From Kosakonia sacchari (GTDB lineage Bacteria; Pseudomonadota; Gammaproteobacteria; Enterobacterales; Enterobacteriaceae), in the NCBI GenBank assembly GCA_900109485.1, contig FOAY01000005.1, forward strand, positions 124,001 through 188,000: DNA of 64,000 bases, given 5' to 3'. The notes under the pieces were generated by a model, which was not told the origin of the DNA, did no database searches, and saw nothing but the letters and a program-made list of their open reading frames with translations. The position numbers were made by a program, and so were the translations under genes. Of the stretch, positions 52,607 through 62,374 are shown one piece after another (positions within the stretch are counted from its first letter, which is position 1; the number at the start of each line of letters is the position of its first letter).

Positions 52607-52999
52607 ATGGCATCAATACCCCTAACGGGTCCTGGGCGGCATATTGTTTGGAATAATATGGCTGAGGCCAGAACCCGCAGCTACGGGCGCAACATGGCGC
52701 CAGCACAGACCTATTACTGGTTCTATCAAAAAGTAAGAAACGGTGGACCGTGGGACTACAAACAGAAAAACCGGGCCTGGGCTGAATTTGGAAATTTTAA
52801 CTATGGCGCTACCGGTACCGCTGCGGGAATACCCGAAAACATTCTGTTAATTGCAGCTGGCGCGGCACAGCTTGCTGCGAATACATCAAATACTGAAAAA
52901 TGGGGCTATTTTTGGCAGGGACCGCCTTACGGTGACGATCCCGAAGATCAGAGAGCGATAAGGGAGGGAATCAGGTATGCGCGCCAGCACGGTTTTTAG
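52607..52999 (+). CDS. Stand-alone polymorphic toxin type 44 (Ntox44) domain protein
   Basis: The 130-residue protein is essentially one toxin-44 domain. The family hallmarks are all present: YQKVRNGGPWDYK near 40-52, FGNFNYGATGTAAG near 61-74, and PPYGDDPEDQRAIREGIRYA near 106-125. Ntox44 is usually the C-terminal toxic tip of secreted polymorphic toxins and is predicted to be a nuclease. Here there is no signal peptide, Rhs, VgrG, PAAR or two-partner domain attached, so it is either an orphan tip left by recombination or a small cargo toxin. GAGGAAAGA precedes the ATG. It overlaps the next gene by 23 bases. Confidence 0.87.
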   Translation: MASIPLTGPGRHIVWNNMAEARTRSYGRNMAPAQTYYWFYQKVRNGGPWDYKQKNRAWAEFGNFNYGATGTAAGIPENILLIAAGAAQLAANTSNTEKWGYFWQGPPYGDDPEDQRAIREGIRYARQHGF

Positions 53000-53405
53000 A
53001 GGTGCGCACGCACTCGTGACCATCATTCTGCTCGTCGTCGTGGTCGGGTTCGTATGGATGCGCGAAGGCGATCGCAAAACCGGTGACGAATTTCTGTCGG
53101 CGAAGCAAGTGCAGCCTGGTTTGTGGCTCTATGCAACGCAAAACAGAACGGGCAACGCCACGGTGCCAACCGTTGTCAGGTATTACTTGTCGGCTAACCA
53201 GCCTGATGACCCTAACGACGCGGTTAAGCTACTGCATGACCAGTGGCCATTCATGGAGGGAACCGGTGAAATCACGTCAATTACCTCAGAACACGATTAC
53301 TTGCGCATTTCCTACCGTGGTCGCGTCTACTCTCTTGACCCCACCGCAACCTGGCAGGACGACGGAAAGCCGGTAACGATGCGGCTGGCGTACGATATCC
53401 AGTAA
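52977..53405 (+). CDS. Probable immunity partner, membrane-anchored
   Basis: The 142-residue protein has an N-terminal membrane span (about 10-27, ALVTIILLVVVVGFVW) and a soluble domain outside or inside the membrane. It begins within the toxin gene, with AGGGAGGG ahead of its ATG, and ends at a terminator, so the two form one unit. The arrangement is that of toxin followed by immunity gene. No named immunity family is recognised. A membrane anchor suggests neutralisation at or across the inner membrane. Confidence 0.65.
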   Translation: MRASTVFRGAHALVTIILLVVVVGFVWMREGDRKTGDEFLSAKQVQPGLWLYATQNRTGNATVPTVVRYYLSANQPDDPNDAVKLLHDQWPFMEGTGEITSITSEHDYLRISYRGRVYSLDPTATWQDDGKPVTMRLAYDIQ

Positions 53406-53410
53406 CCACC

Positions 53411-53434
53411 GGGCGGGATTGTTCCGCCCCTTTT
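53411..53434 (+). terminator. Terminator after the toxin/immunity pair
   Basis: GGGCGG and CCGCCC enclose a seven-base loop and are followed by CTTTT, six bases past the immunity stop. Confidence 0.75.
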
Positions 53435-53599
53435 CCGCTTCAGGATCAAAAATGTGGATTACGCATGGAGCGTATAGCCTGTAAATTGACCGATCCTTTC
53501 GCTGGATTTGGCACCTTTAGAGATGCGAAACGGAACATATTGTGTGCCCAGGCTAAAAGCGCTAAAGGTTTTAAGACGATATCTGGGCAGTTCATTTAT

Positions 53600-53637
53600 T
53601 GCCGCCTGTCTTAACCAGGCGGCAAAAGTTATTTTTT
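53600..53637. terminator. Hairpin after the DppA-like gene
   Basis: GCCGCCTG and CAGGCGGC form an eight-base stem directly after the stop of the minus-strand binding-protein gene; the plus side continues into TTATTTTTT, so it may serve both strands. Confidence 0.6.
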
Positions 53638-55224
53638 CAGATCCACCTGCCAGAAAATATGTTTGCCAAACGGATCGATTTCATAGCCCTGCACCTCTTT
53701 ACGTACCGGTTCGAAAATCGTTGAGTGGGCAATCATCACCGCAGGCATCTGGTCATGCATCATCTGCTGTGCCTGTTTGTAAAGCGCCACGCGTTTCTCG
53801 TGATCGGTGGTGGCTTTCGCTTCGGCGATCAGGTTATCAAACGGTTTGTAGCACCATTTCGCCGAGTTGGAGCCGCCATTGGCCGAGGTACAGGTAAACA
53901 GCGGGCCGAAGAAGTTATCCGGGTCGCCGGTGGCCGTCGTCCAGCCCATCAGCGCCGCCTGATGTTCGCCGCCCTTCACGCGTTTCAGGTATTCGCCCCA
54001 CTCATAGGTGACGATTTTCGCCTGCACGCCCACTTTCGCCCAGTCCGCCTGAATCATCTCCGCCATACGTTTGGCGTTCGGGTTATAGGGACGCTGAACC
54101 GGCATCGCCCACAAATCAATGGTGGTGCCAGCCGGTAGCCCGGCCTCTTTCAGCAGCGCTTTCGCTTTTTCCGGGTCGTAATCGTAATCTTTCAGTTCGC
54201 TATCGGCGCTCCACACGCCCGGCGGCAGCAGGTTTTTCGCAGCGGTGCCGGTGCCCTGGAAGACCGCCTGAATGATGGCCGGTTTATTGATGGCCATCGC
54301 CAGCGCCTGGCGCACTTTGACATTATCCAGCGGCGCTTTTTGCGTGTTAAAGGCGAGGAAACCGGTGTTCAGCCCGGCTTTGCTTAACAGGGTGATATCT
54401 TTATTCTCTTTCAGACGCGGCAGATCCGCCGGATTGGGAAACGGCATCACCTGACACTCGTTTTTCTCCAGTTTTGCCAGGCGCACTGAGGCATCCGGGG
54501 TGATGCTGAACACCAGGCGGTCGATTTTCGCTTTGCCCTGCCAGTAGTTATCAAACGCGGTGAACAGAATGCGCGAATCTTTCTGGTACTGCGCCAGACG
54601 GTACGGCCCGGTGCCGATCGGGTCCGTATCCACCCGCTCCGGGGTGCCGGCTTTCAGCATCGCATCGGCATATTCGGCAGAAAGGATCGAAGCAAAATAC
54701 CAGCCCAGATCGGCGACGAACGGCGCTTCCGGGCGCGCCAGCGTAAAGCGCACGGTATGGTCGTCGAGTTTATCGATGGCGGTGATCAGCGAACCGAATT
54801 CCAGGCTTTCAAAGTTGGAATAGGTGCCGTTAGAGACGTTGTGGTACGGGTTATTGGCATCTTTTTGCCGCATAAACGAGAAGATCACATCGTCGGCATT
54901 AAAATCGCGCGTTGGCGTGAAGTATTTATTGCTCTGGAACTTCACCCCTTTACGCAGGTGGAAGGTATAAACCTTACCGTCTTCGCTCACGTCCCAGCTT
55001 TCCGCAAGGCTCGGCTGCAACTCGGTGGTGCCGACTTTAAAATCCACCAGCCGGTTGTAAACCGGTACGGCGCTGGCATCCACGCTGGTGCCGGAGGTGT
55101 AAAGTTGCGGGTTGAAGTTCTCTGGCGATCCCTCTGAACAATAGACCAGAGTCTTAGCGGCGACAGAAGAACTGACTACAAGCGAAGCCAATGCCAGAGC
55201 AAGTGTTGTCGGTTTGCTTATCAT
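53629..55224 (-). CDS. DppA-like periplasmic peptide-binding protein (orphan)
   Basis: The 531-residue protein is closely related to E. coli DppA (535 residues): a signal peptide ending in VAAKTLVYCSEG, the conserved CSEGSPENFNPQL start of the mature form, and the dipeptide-pocket region GDPDNFFGPLFTC. It delivers dipeptides or heme-like cargo to a DppBCDF importer. No permease or ATPase genes are next to it, so it probably docks on permeases encoded elsewhere. It is divergent from a PepT-like peptidase, which fits peptide scavenging. Confidence 0.88.
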   Translation of the reverse strand: MISKPTTLALALASLVVSSSVAAKTLVYCSEGSPENFNPQLYTSGTSVDASAVPVYNRLVDFKVGTTELQPSLAESWDVSEDGKVYTFHLRKGVKFQSNKYFTPTRDFNADDVIFSFMRQKDANNPYHNVSNGTYSNFESLEFGSLITAIDKLDDHTVRFTLARPEAPFVADLGWYFASILSAEYADAMLKAGTPERVDTDPIGTGPYRLAQYQKDSRILFTAFDNYWQGKAKIDRLVFSITPDASVRLAKLEKNECQVMPFPNPADLPRLKENKDITLLSKAGLNTGFLAFNTQKAPLDNVKVRQALAMAINKPAIIQAVFQGTGTAAKNLLPPGVWSADSELKDYDYDPEKAKALLKEAGLPAGTTIDLWAMPVQRPYNPNAKRMAEMIQADWAKVGVQAKIVTYEWGEYLKRVKGGEHQAALMGWTTATGDPDNFFGPLFTCTSANGGSNSAKWCYKPFDNLIAEAKATTDHEKRVALYKQAQQMMHDQMPAVMIAHSTIFEPVRKEVQGYEIDPFGKHIFWQVDLKK

Positions 55225-55330
55225 AGTTTTTCCTGTTGTTTTCTTTTAAATGCTTGTTGTTTGCCCTTTCATAAATAACATTAAAGTGAATTTGCAAACA
55301 CCTGATAATTCAAATAAAGAAGGAATCACT

Positions 55331-56560
55331 ATGCCGTCGTCTCTCACCAGTCAATTAACTCATCGCTTCTTTCGTTACCTCACTATCACCAGCCAGAGCG
55401 ATGCCACTGCGACAACACTGCCGACCACCGTCGGGCAGTTTGATATGGCACGCGAGCTGGCGAATGAGCTGAAAACACTGGGGCTGGATGAGATCGTGAT
55501 TGATGACCACGCGACCGTGACCGCCGTGAAAAAAGGCAATGTGCCGTGCGCACCGCGCATCGGTTTTATTACGCATATTGATACCGTTGATGTCGGTTTG
55601 TCGCCGCATATTCATCCGCAGATCCTGCGTTTTGAAGGTGAAGATCTCTGCCTGAATGCCCGCGAAGATATCTGGCTGCGCGTGGCGGAACACCCGGAAA
55701 TTCTGGCTTATCCCAATGAAGAGATTATTTTCAGCGACGGCACCAGCGTGCTCGGCGCGGATAACAAAGCGGCGGTAACCGTCGTCATGACGCTGCTGGA
55801 AAACCTCACCGCCGAACATCGCCACGGCGATATTGTGGTGGCTTTTGTGCCGGATGAAGAAGTCGGGCTGCGCGGGGCCAAAGCGCTGGATTTAACCCGT
55901 TTTGACGTTGATTTTGCCTGGACCATCGACTGCTGCGAGCTGGGCGAGATCGTCTATGAAAACTTTAACGCCGCCAGCGCGCAGATCCGTTTTACCGGGG
56001 TGACCGCGCACCCGATGTCGGCGAAAGGCGTACTGGTTAACCCCCTGCTGATGGCGATGGATTACATCAGCCATTTTGACCGCCAACAAACGCCGGAACA
56101 CACCGCTGGCCGCGAAGGTTATGTCTGGTTTAACGGTATCAATGCGGTACAGGGGCACGCCGAGCTGAGCGCCAGCATCCGTGATTTCGACAGTGAAAGT
56201 TTTGCCCGCCGTAAACAGCAGATCGCCGACGTTGCCGCCAAAATCGCCGCACAATACCCCACAGCCAAAGTGGAATACAGCATCAGCGATACCTACAGCA
56301 ATATCAGTAACGCTATCGGCGAAGATCGCCGGGCGATCGATTTGATGTTTGAAGCGATGGAATCGCTGGGCATTACGCCGAAACCGACACCGATGCGCGG
56401 CGGCACCGATGGCGCAGCGCTGTCCGCCAAAGGTTTGCTGACGCCGAACTTCTTTACCGGTGCGCACAACTTCCATTCGCGCTTCGAATTTCTGCCACTG
56501 AAAGCGTTTGAAGCCTCGTACAACGTGGCGTTACAGCTCTGCCTGCTGGCAGCGCGTTAA
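55331..56560 (+). CDS. Peptidase T-like tripeptide aminopeptidase (M20)
   Basis: This 409-residue M20B metallopeptidase has a complete di-zinc site: His82 and Asp84 in THIDTVD, the bridging Asp144 in LGADNKA, Glu176-Glu177 in PDEEVG, Asp200 in TIDCCELGE and the His of GAHNFHSRFEF near 380. PepT removes the N-terminal residue of tripeptides in the cytosol. Start 55331 has AAGGAA upstream; the frame is open to 55250. It is more divergent than orthologous PepT and is likely a paralogue working with the neighbouring DppA-like protein. Confidence 0.88.
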   Translation: MPSSLTSQLTHRFFRYLTITSQSDATATTLPTTVGQFDMARELANELKTLGLDEIVIDDHATVTAVKKGNVPCAPRIGFITHIDTVDVGLSPHIHPQILRFEGEDLCLNAREDIWLRVAEHPEILAYPNEEIIFSDGTSVLGADNKAAVTVVMTLLENLTAEHRHGDIVVAFVPDEEVGLRGAKALDLTRFDVDFAWTIDCCELGEIVYENFNAASAQIRFTGVTAHPMSAKGVLVNPLLMAMDYISHFDRQQTPEHTAGREGYVWFNGINAVQGHAELSASIRDFDSESFARRKQQIADVAAKIAAQYPTAKVEYSISDTYSNISNAIGEDRRAIDLMFEAMESLGITPKPTPMRGGTDGAALSAKGLLTPNFFTGAHNFHSRFEFLPLKAFEASYNVALQLCLLAAR

Positions 56561-56665
56561 CACATCTGGTTGCTTTCCCGCGCATTCAAGGCCGTTTCCA
56601 GCGCCCTCATATGGCGAACAGCGAGCAGAAAACGCGGGCAGAGATTGCCCGCGAGCAGGACGGGA

Positions 56666-57262
56666 TCAGGCAGGTTTGCGCGCCAGCATGGTGGCGAAAC
56701 GTAGTTTAATGCGGTTACCGTTGGCGTCGGTGCGGTGCAGTTCACCGACCTCTTCGTTGTATTTCAGCAGCTCCCAACCGGCGTAGTATTCGCGCAGTTC
56801 TCCCTCTTTAAAAGCAAACGGGAAACCGACCGTGCACGGGAAATCTGCCGTATCCATCGCCGCCACAATCAGGTTATAACCGCCCGCGTTGGTGCAGCGC
56901 TGCATATTGTTGATAAGCCCGGGAATGGTTTGCGCTTCGAGGAACATCAGCACCACGGTCGAGAGGATAAAATCGTATTCACCGTCGAATTGCAGAGTGT
57001 TTAAATCCGCCGCATCAATGTGCAGGTTTTCCAGCCCTTCGGCATCGCGAATCGCTTTCAGGTTGTTAAGGCTGTTCGGGTTTTTATCCCAGGCGGTCAC
57101 CTCAAAACCCTGGCTTGCCAGCCACAGGCTGTTGCGGCCATTGCCGCAGCCGAGATCCAGCGCCTTCCCCGGCTGGATGTATTTCAGGGCGTTCAGCACT
57201 TCGGAGTGCGTCGCGGTGAGTTCATATTTTTCCGTAAAGTAGTTTTCAGGGCGGGTCGTCAT
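56666..57262 (-). CDS. tehB: Tellurite methyltransferase
   Basis: TehB is a SAM-dependent methyltransferase that detoxifies tellurite (and can methylate selenite). The 198-residue protein has the SAM-binding motif [11 protein letters not shown] near 35-45 and [10 protein letters not shown] near 104-113, and is nearly identical in pattern to E. coli TehB. The usual upstream partner tehA is absent: the neighbouring gene is ydcK on the opposite strand. tehB here has its own short promoter region. Confidence 0.94.
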   Translation of the reverse strand: MTTRPENYFTEKYELTATHSEVLNALKYIQPGKALDLGCGNGRNSLWLASQGFEVTAWDKNPNSLNNLKAIRDAEGLENLHIDAADLNTLQFDGEYDFILSTVVLMFLEAQTIPGLINNMQRCTNAGGYNLIVAAMDTADFPCTVGFPFAFKEGELREYYAGWELLKYNEEVGELHRTDANGNRIKLRFATMLARKPA

Positions 57263-57376
57263 AGTCAGTCAGTACCTTTAATGTGCATTTGGCATGCATT
57301 TTATGAATTTCATCCGCCGATAGCCAGCGGCAGAAAATTTGCTACGTTTAACTCAGGCTGACGGGAGATACGTAGC

Positions 57377-58357
57377 ATGAATAAATATCGTCTCAGTGAT
57401 GAGTCGCGCACATTTAGTTATCAGATTGGCGGCGAGAAAAAAACGGTCACGCTGCGCCAGATTATTGCGCTGCGTGATTTTAATGACGTCACCGCGGGCA
57501 GTTATGGCGGCTGGATCGATGAGGAAAATGTCGTCGATCAGCAAGGAAACTGCTGGATTTATGACGAAAATAGCATGGTTTTTCTCGGTAGCCGCATCAG
57601 TGGCAACGCACGGATAACGCAGCCCTGCGTTATCTGCCATGAGGTGGTGATCAAAGATAACGCCTGGGTGGACGGCTGTGAAATCAGCCACGGCGCCGAA
57701 TTAAGTGACAACGTCACCGTACAGTTTTCGACAGTACGCGGCGAGTGCCGTTTGCGCGGTAATGCGCGCATTCTGCACGGTTGCAATATCTTTGCCGCCA
57801 AAGGGTTAACGCCGGAACGCGAGCAGATCCTGCAAATTTACGACCGGGCCACCGTTAGCCACTCGCGCGTGGTGCATCAGGCACAAATCTATGGCGACGC
57901 TATCGTGAATTACGCCTTTATTGAACATCGGGCGGAAATTTTCGATTTTGCCCTGCTTGAAGGGAATGAACAGAACGACGTCTGGGTGTGCGACTGCGCC
58001 AAAGTTTACGGTAATGCCAAAGTGATCGCTGGCGCCGGAGACGATGAGATCCCGACGTTACGTTACAGCTCGCAGGTAGCGGAAAACGCCGTGGTAGAAG
58101 GCAATTGCGTGCTCAAACACCATGTGCTGGTCGGCGGCAATGCGCGGTTGAGCGGCGGCCCGCTGCAACTCGATGAAAAAATTGTGGTTCAGGGCAACGT
58201 GCGTATTCACGGAAATGTGCTGATCGAGCATCAGGTGACGTTGAGCGACGATGCGGTTGTCGAAGCGCTGGAGGGCGAAAATATTCTGCTGCGCGGCCCG
58301 AAAGTCATCAATAGCGATCAGCGTATTACCCGCACGCCGCTGGCTGGCGCGATATAA
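57377..58357 (+). CDS. ydcK: YdcK, hexapeptide-repeat (left-handed beta-helix) protein
   Basis: The 326-residue protein equals E. coli YdcK in length and matches along its sequence. It consists largely of imperfect hexapeptide repeats ([46 protein letters not shown]), which fold as a left-handed beta-helix as in acyltransferases, but no catalytic His loop is evident. Function is unknown. In E. coli ydcK lies near rimL and tehAB; here it is directly divergent from tehB. Confidence 0.92.
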   Translation: MNKYRLSDESRTFSYQIGGEKKTVTLRQIIALRDFNDVTAGSYGGWIDEENVVDQQGNCWIYDENSMVFLGSRISGNARITQPCVICHEVVIKDNAWVDGCEISHGAELSDNVTVQFSTVRGECRLRGNARILHGCNIFAAKGLTPEREQILQIYDRATVSHSRVVHQAQIYGDAIVNYAFIEHRAEIFDFALLEGNEQNDVWVCDCAKVYGNAKVIAGAGDDEIPTLRYSSQVAENAVVEGNCVLKHHVLVGGNARLSGGPLQLDEKIVVQGNVRIHGNVLIEHQVTLSDDAVVEALEGENILLRGPKVINSDQRITRTPLAGAI

Positions 58358-58587
58358 ATATTCCCCCGCCATTATTCCCGCTGGAAAGATAATTTCCCGG
58401 CGGGAATAGAATTATCCATGAAGTGTAATGAAAATTCCCCCACGAAATAAAAATTGATCTGCATCTAATGAACCCGCCGTTTATTTTGCTGAAATCCGTC
58501 GCGGAAAAACGATGACATTTCGCATTGCCTTTACTTATTTTTTATTTTTTAAAACCGTTGGCATTTCAAAAACATGGAGTGATTCTA

Positions 58588-60210
58588 ATGAATCTTTTTA
58601 AGGGAAAGTTTGCTTTATCGCTTATTGCTACTGGAATTATTGTTTCCTGTAATGCATTTGCTTATCCGCAATATGACATCAGTAAAGCCTATATGGGCGG
58701 TGAAAAAGTTACCGATAATAAAATAGATTATGAAGCACAGTGGTATGCCAACCCGGGCGAGAAACCGAGCCCGTCCGTGCAGAATACCTGGGAAAACGTC
58801 TGGAAAAAAATTGGCGAATCCACCGGTACCGATCCAGAGCCGGAACCACAGCCTGAACCTGAGCCGGATCCAGAACCGCAGCCGGACCCAACGCCGTCTG
58901 AGTACCCTCCTTTCCAGGCCGGTCACGCGTATAAGCAGGGCGATATCGTCAATAACGCAGGCAAAGATTATGTCTGTAATGTCGCTAACTGGTGCAGCAG
59001 CAGCTCTGAGGCTTACATGCCGGGTACAGGCTGGGCGTGGGAAAGCGCCTGGTCTCTGCTGAACGGTACGCCGGAAGCGGGTTTAGAAGTCTCGCAGGCC
59101 GATCTGGACGCGAAGGAAGCACAACTGACCGATTTCCCGCAGCTGGTCGCGGTAAAAGATGCGCTGAAGACGCTGGACAACGCGCTGGTTGAAAAAATTC
59201 AGCCGGGCGCTGCCACAAACCCGGCGAACGTAAAACGCGTAGAGCAGTTGATCACCGCTGAAAAATGGGAAGTGTTCTTCCCGCATCGCGATCCGGCTTA
59301 TACCTACGATAACTTCCTGAAAGCAGTGGGTAAATTCCCGATTCTTTGCGCCGATCATACCGATGGCAAAGATGCAGACGCCATCTGTAAAAAAACGCTG
59401 GCCACCATGTTCGCCCACTTCGTACAGGAAACCGGTGAACACGCGGCGCAAAGCGACGTGGCGCAGTGGCAGCAGGGTCTCCACTGGGTGCGTGAGATGG
59501 GCATGTCCGAAAGCGCTTACGATCAGTACACCGGCGCAACCTGCGATCCGACAACCTGGCAGGGCAAAGCCTGGCCTTGCGCGGAGGACGCCAACGGCAA
59601 CAAGCTGAGCTACTTTGGCCGCGGTGCCAAGCAGTTGAGCTACAACTTCAACTATGGTCAGTTCTCCCAGGCGATGTATGGCGACGTCAATGTTCTGCTG
59701 AAACAGCCGCAACTGGTAGCTGATACCTGGCTGAACCTGGCAAGCGCCATCTTCTTCTACGTTCAGCCGCAGCCGCCGAAACCGAGCATGCAGGCGGTTA
59801 TCGATGGTAGCTGGCAGCCGAACGATGCCGATAAAGCCAACGGTCTGGTTCCGGGTTTCGGCGTGACGACGCAGATCATCAACGGCGGCGTTGAGTGCGG
59901 CGGCAGCACCGAGATTGCACAGTCGTTAAACCGCATCAGCTACTACCAGGAATTTGCCAAACAACTGGGCGTACCGGTACCGGCAAATGAAGTGCTGGGC
60001 TGTAAAGGTATGAAGCAGTTCACTGAAACCGGTTCTGCGGCGCTGAATCTGTTCTGGGTGAAAGATGACAGCTATGTCGCCAGCAACCCGGGCGGTAAAT
60101 CCTACGCCTGTAAACTGGTCAACTGGCAGGAAAATGACTTCAGCGCGTTGGTCAAAGGCGACTACACCCGCTGTGTTAAAGCCAGCTTCCCGGATATCGT
60201 GATCAAGTAA
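58588..60210 (+). CDS. Secreted GH19 chitinase with two CBM5/12 modules
   Basis: The 540-residue protein has a signal peptide (about 1-25), two chitin-binding CBM5/12 modules (about 27-78 with WENVWKK and 108-160 with YKQGDIV, WESAWSL), separated by a Pro/Glu/Asp linker (80-104), and a GH19 catalytic domain (about 175-520). The GH19 signatures are HFVQETGEH with Glu281 and Glu284, [16 protein letters not shown] and [10 protein letters not shown]. It should cleave beta-1,4-linked N-acetylglucosamine polymers outside the cell. Start 58588 is preceded by GGAG; the frame is open to 58525. Transport across the outer membrane would need type II secretion or holin-like release. Confidence 0.92.
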   Translation: MNLFKGKFALSLIATGIIVSCNAFAYPQYDISKAYMGGEKVTDNKIDYEAQWYANPGEKPSPSVQNTWENVWKKIGESTGTDPEPEPQPEPEPDPEPQPDPTPSEYPPFQAGHAYKQGDIVNNAGKDYVCNVANWCSSSSEAYMPGTGWAWESAWSLLNGTPEAGLEVSQADLDAKEAQLTDFPQLVAVKDALKTLDNALVEKIQPGAATNPANVKRVEQLITAEKWEVFFPHRDPAYTYDNFLKAVGKFPILCADHTDGKDADAICKKTLATMFAHFVQETGEHAAQSDVAQWQQGLHWVREMGMSESAYDQYTGATCDPTTWQGKAWPCAEDANGNKLSYFGRGAKQLSYNFNYGQFSQAMYGDVNVLLKQPQLVADTWLNLASAIFFYVQPQPPKPSMQAVIDGSWQPNDADKANGLVPGFGVTTQIINGGVECGGSTEIAQSLNRISYYQEFAKQLGVPVPANEVLGCKGMKQFTETGSAALNLFWVKDDSYVASNPGGKSYACKLVNWQENDFSALVKGDYTRCVKASFPDIVIK

Positions 60211-60456
60211 TCCTCTCTGTGCCGGGCGGTGAATCTGCCTGGCACGCTCCTCTTGCCCGCTGTAAAAGTGCTGTTTATACTCAGCGGGCATTTCTTCCAG
60301 TGCCGTAGGCGTTACCGTCATCCAACGCGCCCGGGTTCCCAGGGTCTCAGCAGAGAAAACAGGGGCCACTATGGCGCGGCACTCGACAACTTTTCCCCCT
60401 TAGCCCGTTGTGGCTGTCGTCGCCTTTCCGTTATTAATGGCTGGAGAGGATATTCT

Positions 60457-61215
60457 GTGAAAATTAACGGCAATACTATTCTGATCACCGGCGGTACTCG
60501 CGGCATTGGCCGTACGCTGGCGCAAGCGTTCCATCAACGGGGCAATCAGGTGATTATCACCGGGCGTCGCCAGACGCTGATTGATGAGATGCTGCGCGAG
60601 AACCCCGGCATGGCCGGGTTTTGCCTGGATGTTGGCAATGACGCTCAGCTTGCCGCCTTGACGCAATACGCCAGGGCGTACTTCCCGGGGCTGAATGTGC
60701 TGATCGCCAATGCCGGGATCTCGCAGGCGGAGGATTTCACGCGCGATAGCTGGAGCGCGGATGTGGCGCAACAGATCGTCGATACCAATATTATGGGCGT
60801 GATCCGCACAACGGCGGCGCTGCTTCCCATAATCAAACAGCAGCCGCAGGCAACATTGATGGCAACCAGTTCCGCTCTGGCTTTCGTACCGCGCGCCGAT
60901 TTCCCGACCTACTGCGCCAGTAAGGCCTTTTTGCACACCTGGCTGCTCTGCCTGCGCCATCAGCTTAAGCCCATTCCGCTGGAGGTTCTTGAACTCTCGC
61001 CGCCCTATGTGCAGACGACATTAACCGGTCGCGAGCAGGCCACCGATCCGCGCGCCATGCCGCTGCCCGACTATATCAATGAAGTGATGCGACTTCTTGA
61101 GCAGCAGGCGCATCCGGACGGCGAGATCCTGCTTGAGCGCGATAAACCCCGGCGCCGGGCGGAAAGAGAGGGAACTTTTGCGCAAATTTTTCAGGCCATG
61201 AACCCCGACGCTTAA
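60457..61215 (+). CDS. DltE-like short-chain dehydrogenase (GTG start)
   Basis: The 252-residue SDR has TGGTRGIG (13-20), NAGI and the active-site Ser/Tyr/Lys set (TSSALAF, YCASKAF). The N-terminus (KINGNTILITGG) is very similar to DltE-type oxidoreductases. GTG at 60457 is chosen because GGAGAGGA lies just upstream; the open frame back to 60229 is not coding-like. No dlt genes are near, so the name reflects similarity only. NAD(P)H-dependent; substrate unknown. Confidence 0.85.
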   Translation: MKINGNTILITGGTRGIGRTLAQAFHQRGNQVIITGRRQTLIDEMLRENPGMAGFCLDVGNDAQLAALTQYARAYFPGLNVLIANAGISQAEDFTRDSWSADVAQQIVDTNIMGVIRTTAALLPIIKQQPQATLMATSSALAFVPRADFPTYCASKAFLHTWLLCLRHQLKPIPLEVLELSPPYVQTTLTGREQATDPRAMPLPDYINEVMRLLEQQAHPDGEILLERDKPRRRAEREGTFAQIFQAMNPDA

Positions 61216-61257
61216 CCCCTTTCCGGCAATTTTTCGCTGACTGAACTTTTTTTTCAC

Positions 61258-61292
61258 CAGGCGGGAATAAACCTCCCGCCTGTTCGTCTTAT
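61258..61292 (+). promoter_or_regulatory. ECF-type promoter candidate overlapping a hairpin
   Basis: GGAAT (61264-61268) and CGTC (61285-61288) are separated by 16 bases, the pattern of many ECF sigma promoters, 30 bases before the start of an operon that encodes an ECF sigma factor. The same stretch folds as CAGGCGGGA / TCCCGCCTG (61258-61282), which could instead terminate the SDR gene. Both readings are possible. Confidence 0.5.
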
Positions 61293-61321
61293 CTGCTCAT
61301 TGTTAGCAGGATGAGCGAAAA

Positions 61322-62374
61322 ATGACCCAAACTCCCTTTACTCCACGCCAGTTAATCACGCGCCTTGCCGTTATTGCACTGGTTCCACTGCTGTTGATCG
61401 TACTGTTTTTATGGGGCGGCGGCTGGTTGTCGCCGCAGCGGCTAACCTCCGACAAGCTGGTCGGCGTATTGCAACAAGCCGGTGGCGAACATCCGGGGTT
61501 TCGCCGCAATCATGCCAAAGGCATTTGTGTGATCGGGCGTTTTATCTCTAACGGCAATGCCAGCGCACTTTCACGGGCGTCGGTATTTGCGCCGGGAGAA
61601 ACACCGGTGACCGGGCGTTTTGCCATTGCTGGCGGGAATCCCTCCGCACCGGATTACGCTGTGCCGGTTCGTAGCCTGGCGCTGGCCTTTCAACTGGCAA
61701 ACGGTGAACAGTGGCGCAGCGGAATGAACGCCATGCCTTTTTTCCCGGTTTCGACGGTAGAACAGTTTTATGAGCTACAAGTCGCTTCACTGCCGGATCC
61801 GGCAACCGGTAAGCCGAACCCGGAGAAATTCAAAGCGTTTGTGCAGAAAAACCCCGAGATTATGCCGTTTCTGGCGTGGGCGAAACAGAACGTCCCCTCC
61901 TCAAGCTGGGCGAGCGATCGCTTTAACAGCCTGAATGCCTTCCGCTTTATCGACAAATCCGGCGCGTCGCATCTGGTGCGCTGGAGCGTGGTGCCGCACA
62001 CCGCTTATCAGCCGATCGGCGCCGCGCAGAAAAACGATAACGATTTTCTGCAAAAAGATATCCAGCAGCGCCTGGCACAAGGGCCATTACAGTGGGATCT
62101 GCTGATCACCGTGGCCGGAAAAGGCGATGACGGCAGCCGCGCATCGCAAGTCTGGCCCGCCGATCGCCAGACCATCAATGCCGGAACGCTGGAGCTGAGC
62201 CAGGCCATTGCCCAGCAACAAGGCCCGTGCAATGACATCAATTATGATCCGCTGATCCTGCCTGATGGCATCGCCGCCTCTGACGATCCGTTACTGAATG
62301 CGCGTTCGGCGGCCTACGCCAAATCGTACAACGCGCGCACCCGCGAACAAACCGCACAGACAGGAGCCCACTGA
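61322..62374 (+). CDS. Catalase-family peroxidase (SrpA-like), membrane-anchored
   Basis: The 350-residue protein has an N-terminal span or uncleaved signal (about 13-33) and a short catalase-like heme domain of the SrpA type. The distal His is expected in FRRNHAKGICVIGRF near residue 63, and the long NDFLQKDIQQRLAQGPLQWDL stretch is typical. These proteins are peroxidases on the periplasmic side. It is followed by a cytochrome b561 gene with a one-base overlap, so electrons may come from the quinol pool. Confidence 0.87.
   Translation: MTQTPFTPRQLITRLAVIALVPLLLIVLFLWGGGWLSPQRLTSDKLVGVLQQAGGEHPGFRRNHAKGICVIGRFISNGNASALSRASVFAPGETPVTGRFAIAGGNPSAPDYAVPVRSLALAFQLANGEQWRSGMNAMPFFPVSTVEQFYELQVASLPDPATGKPNPEKFKAFVQKNPEIMPFLAWAKQNVPSSSWASDRFNSLNAFRFIDKSGASHLVRWSVVPHTAYQPIGAAQKNDNDFLQKDIQQRLAQGPLQWDLLITVAGKGDDGSRASQVWPADRQTINAGTLELSQAIAQQQGPCNDINYDPLILPDGIAASDDPLLNARSAAYAKSYNARTREQTAQTGAH

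Noticed and set aside
59926-60369. Minus-strand open frame overlapping the chitinase 3' end, with a protein-like first 50 codons (MAPVFSAETLGTRARW)
   Set aside because: GTG start without a ribosome binding site, most of the frame is antisense to the well-supported chitinase, and no family is recognised.
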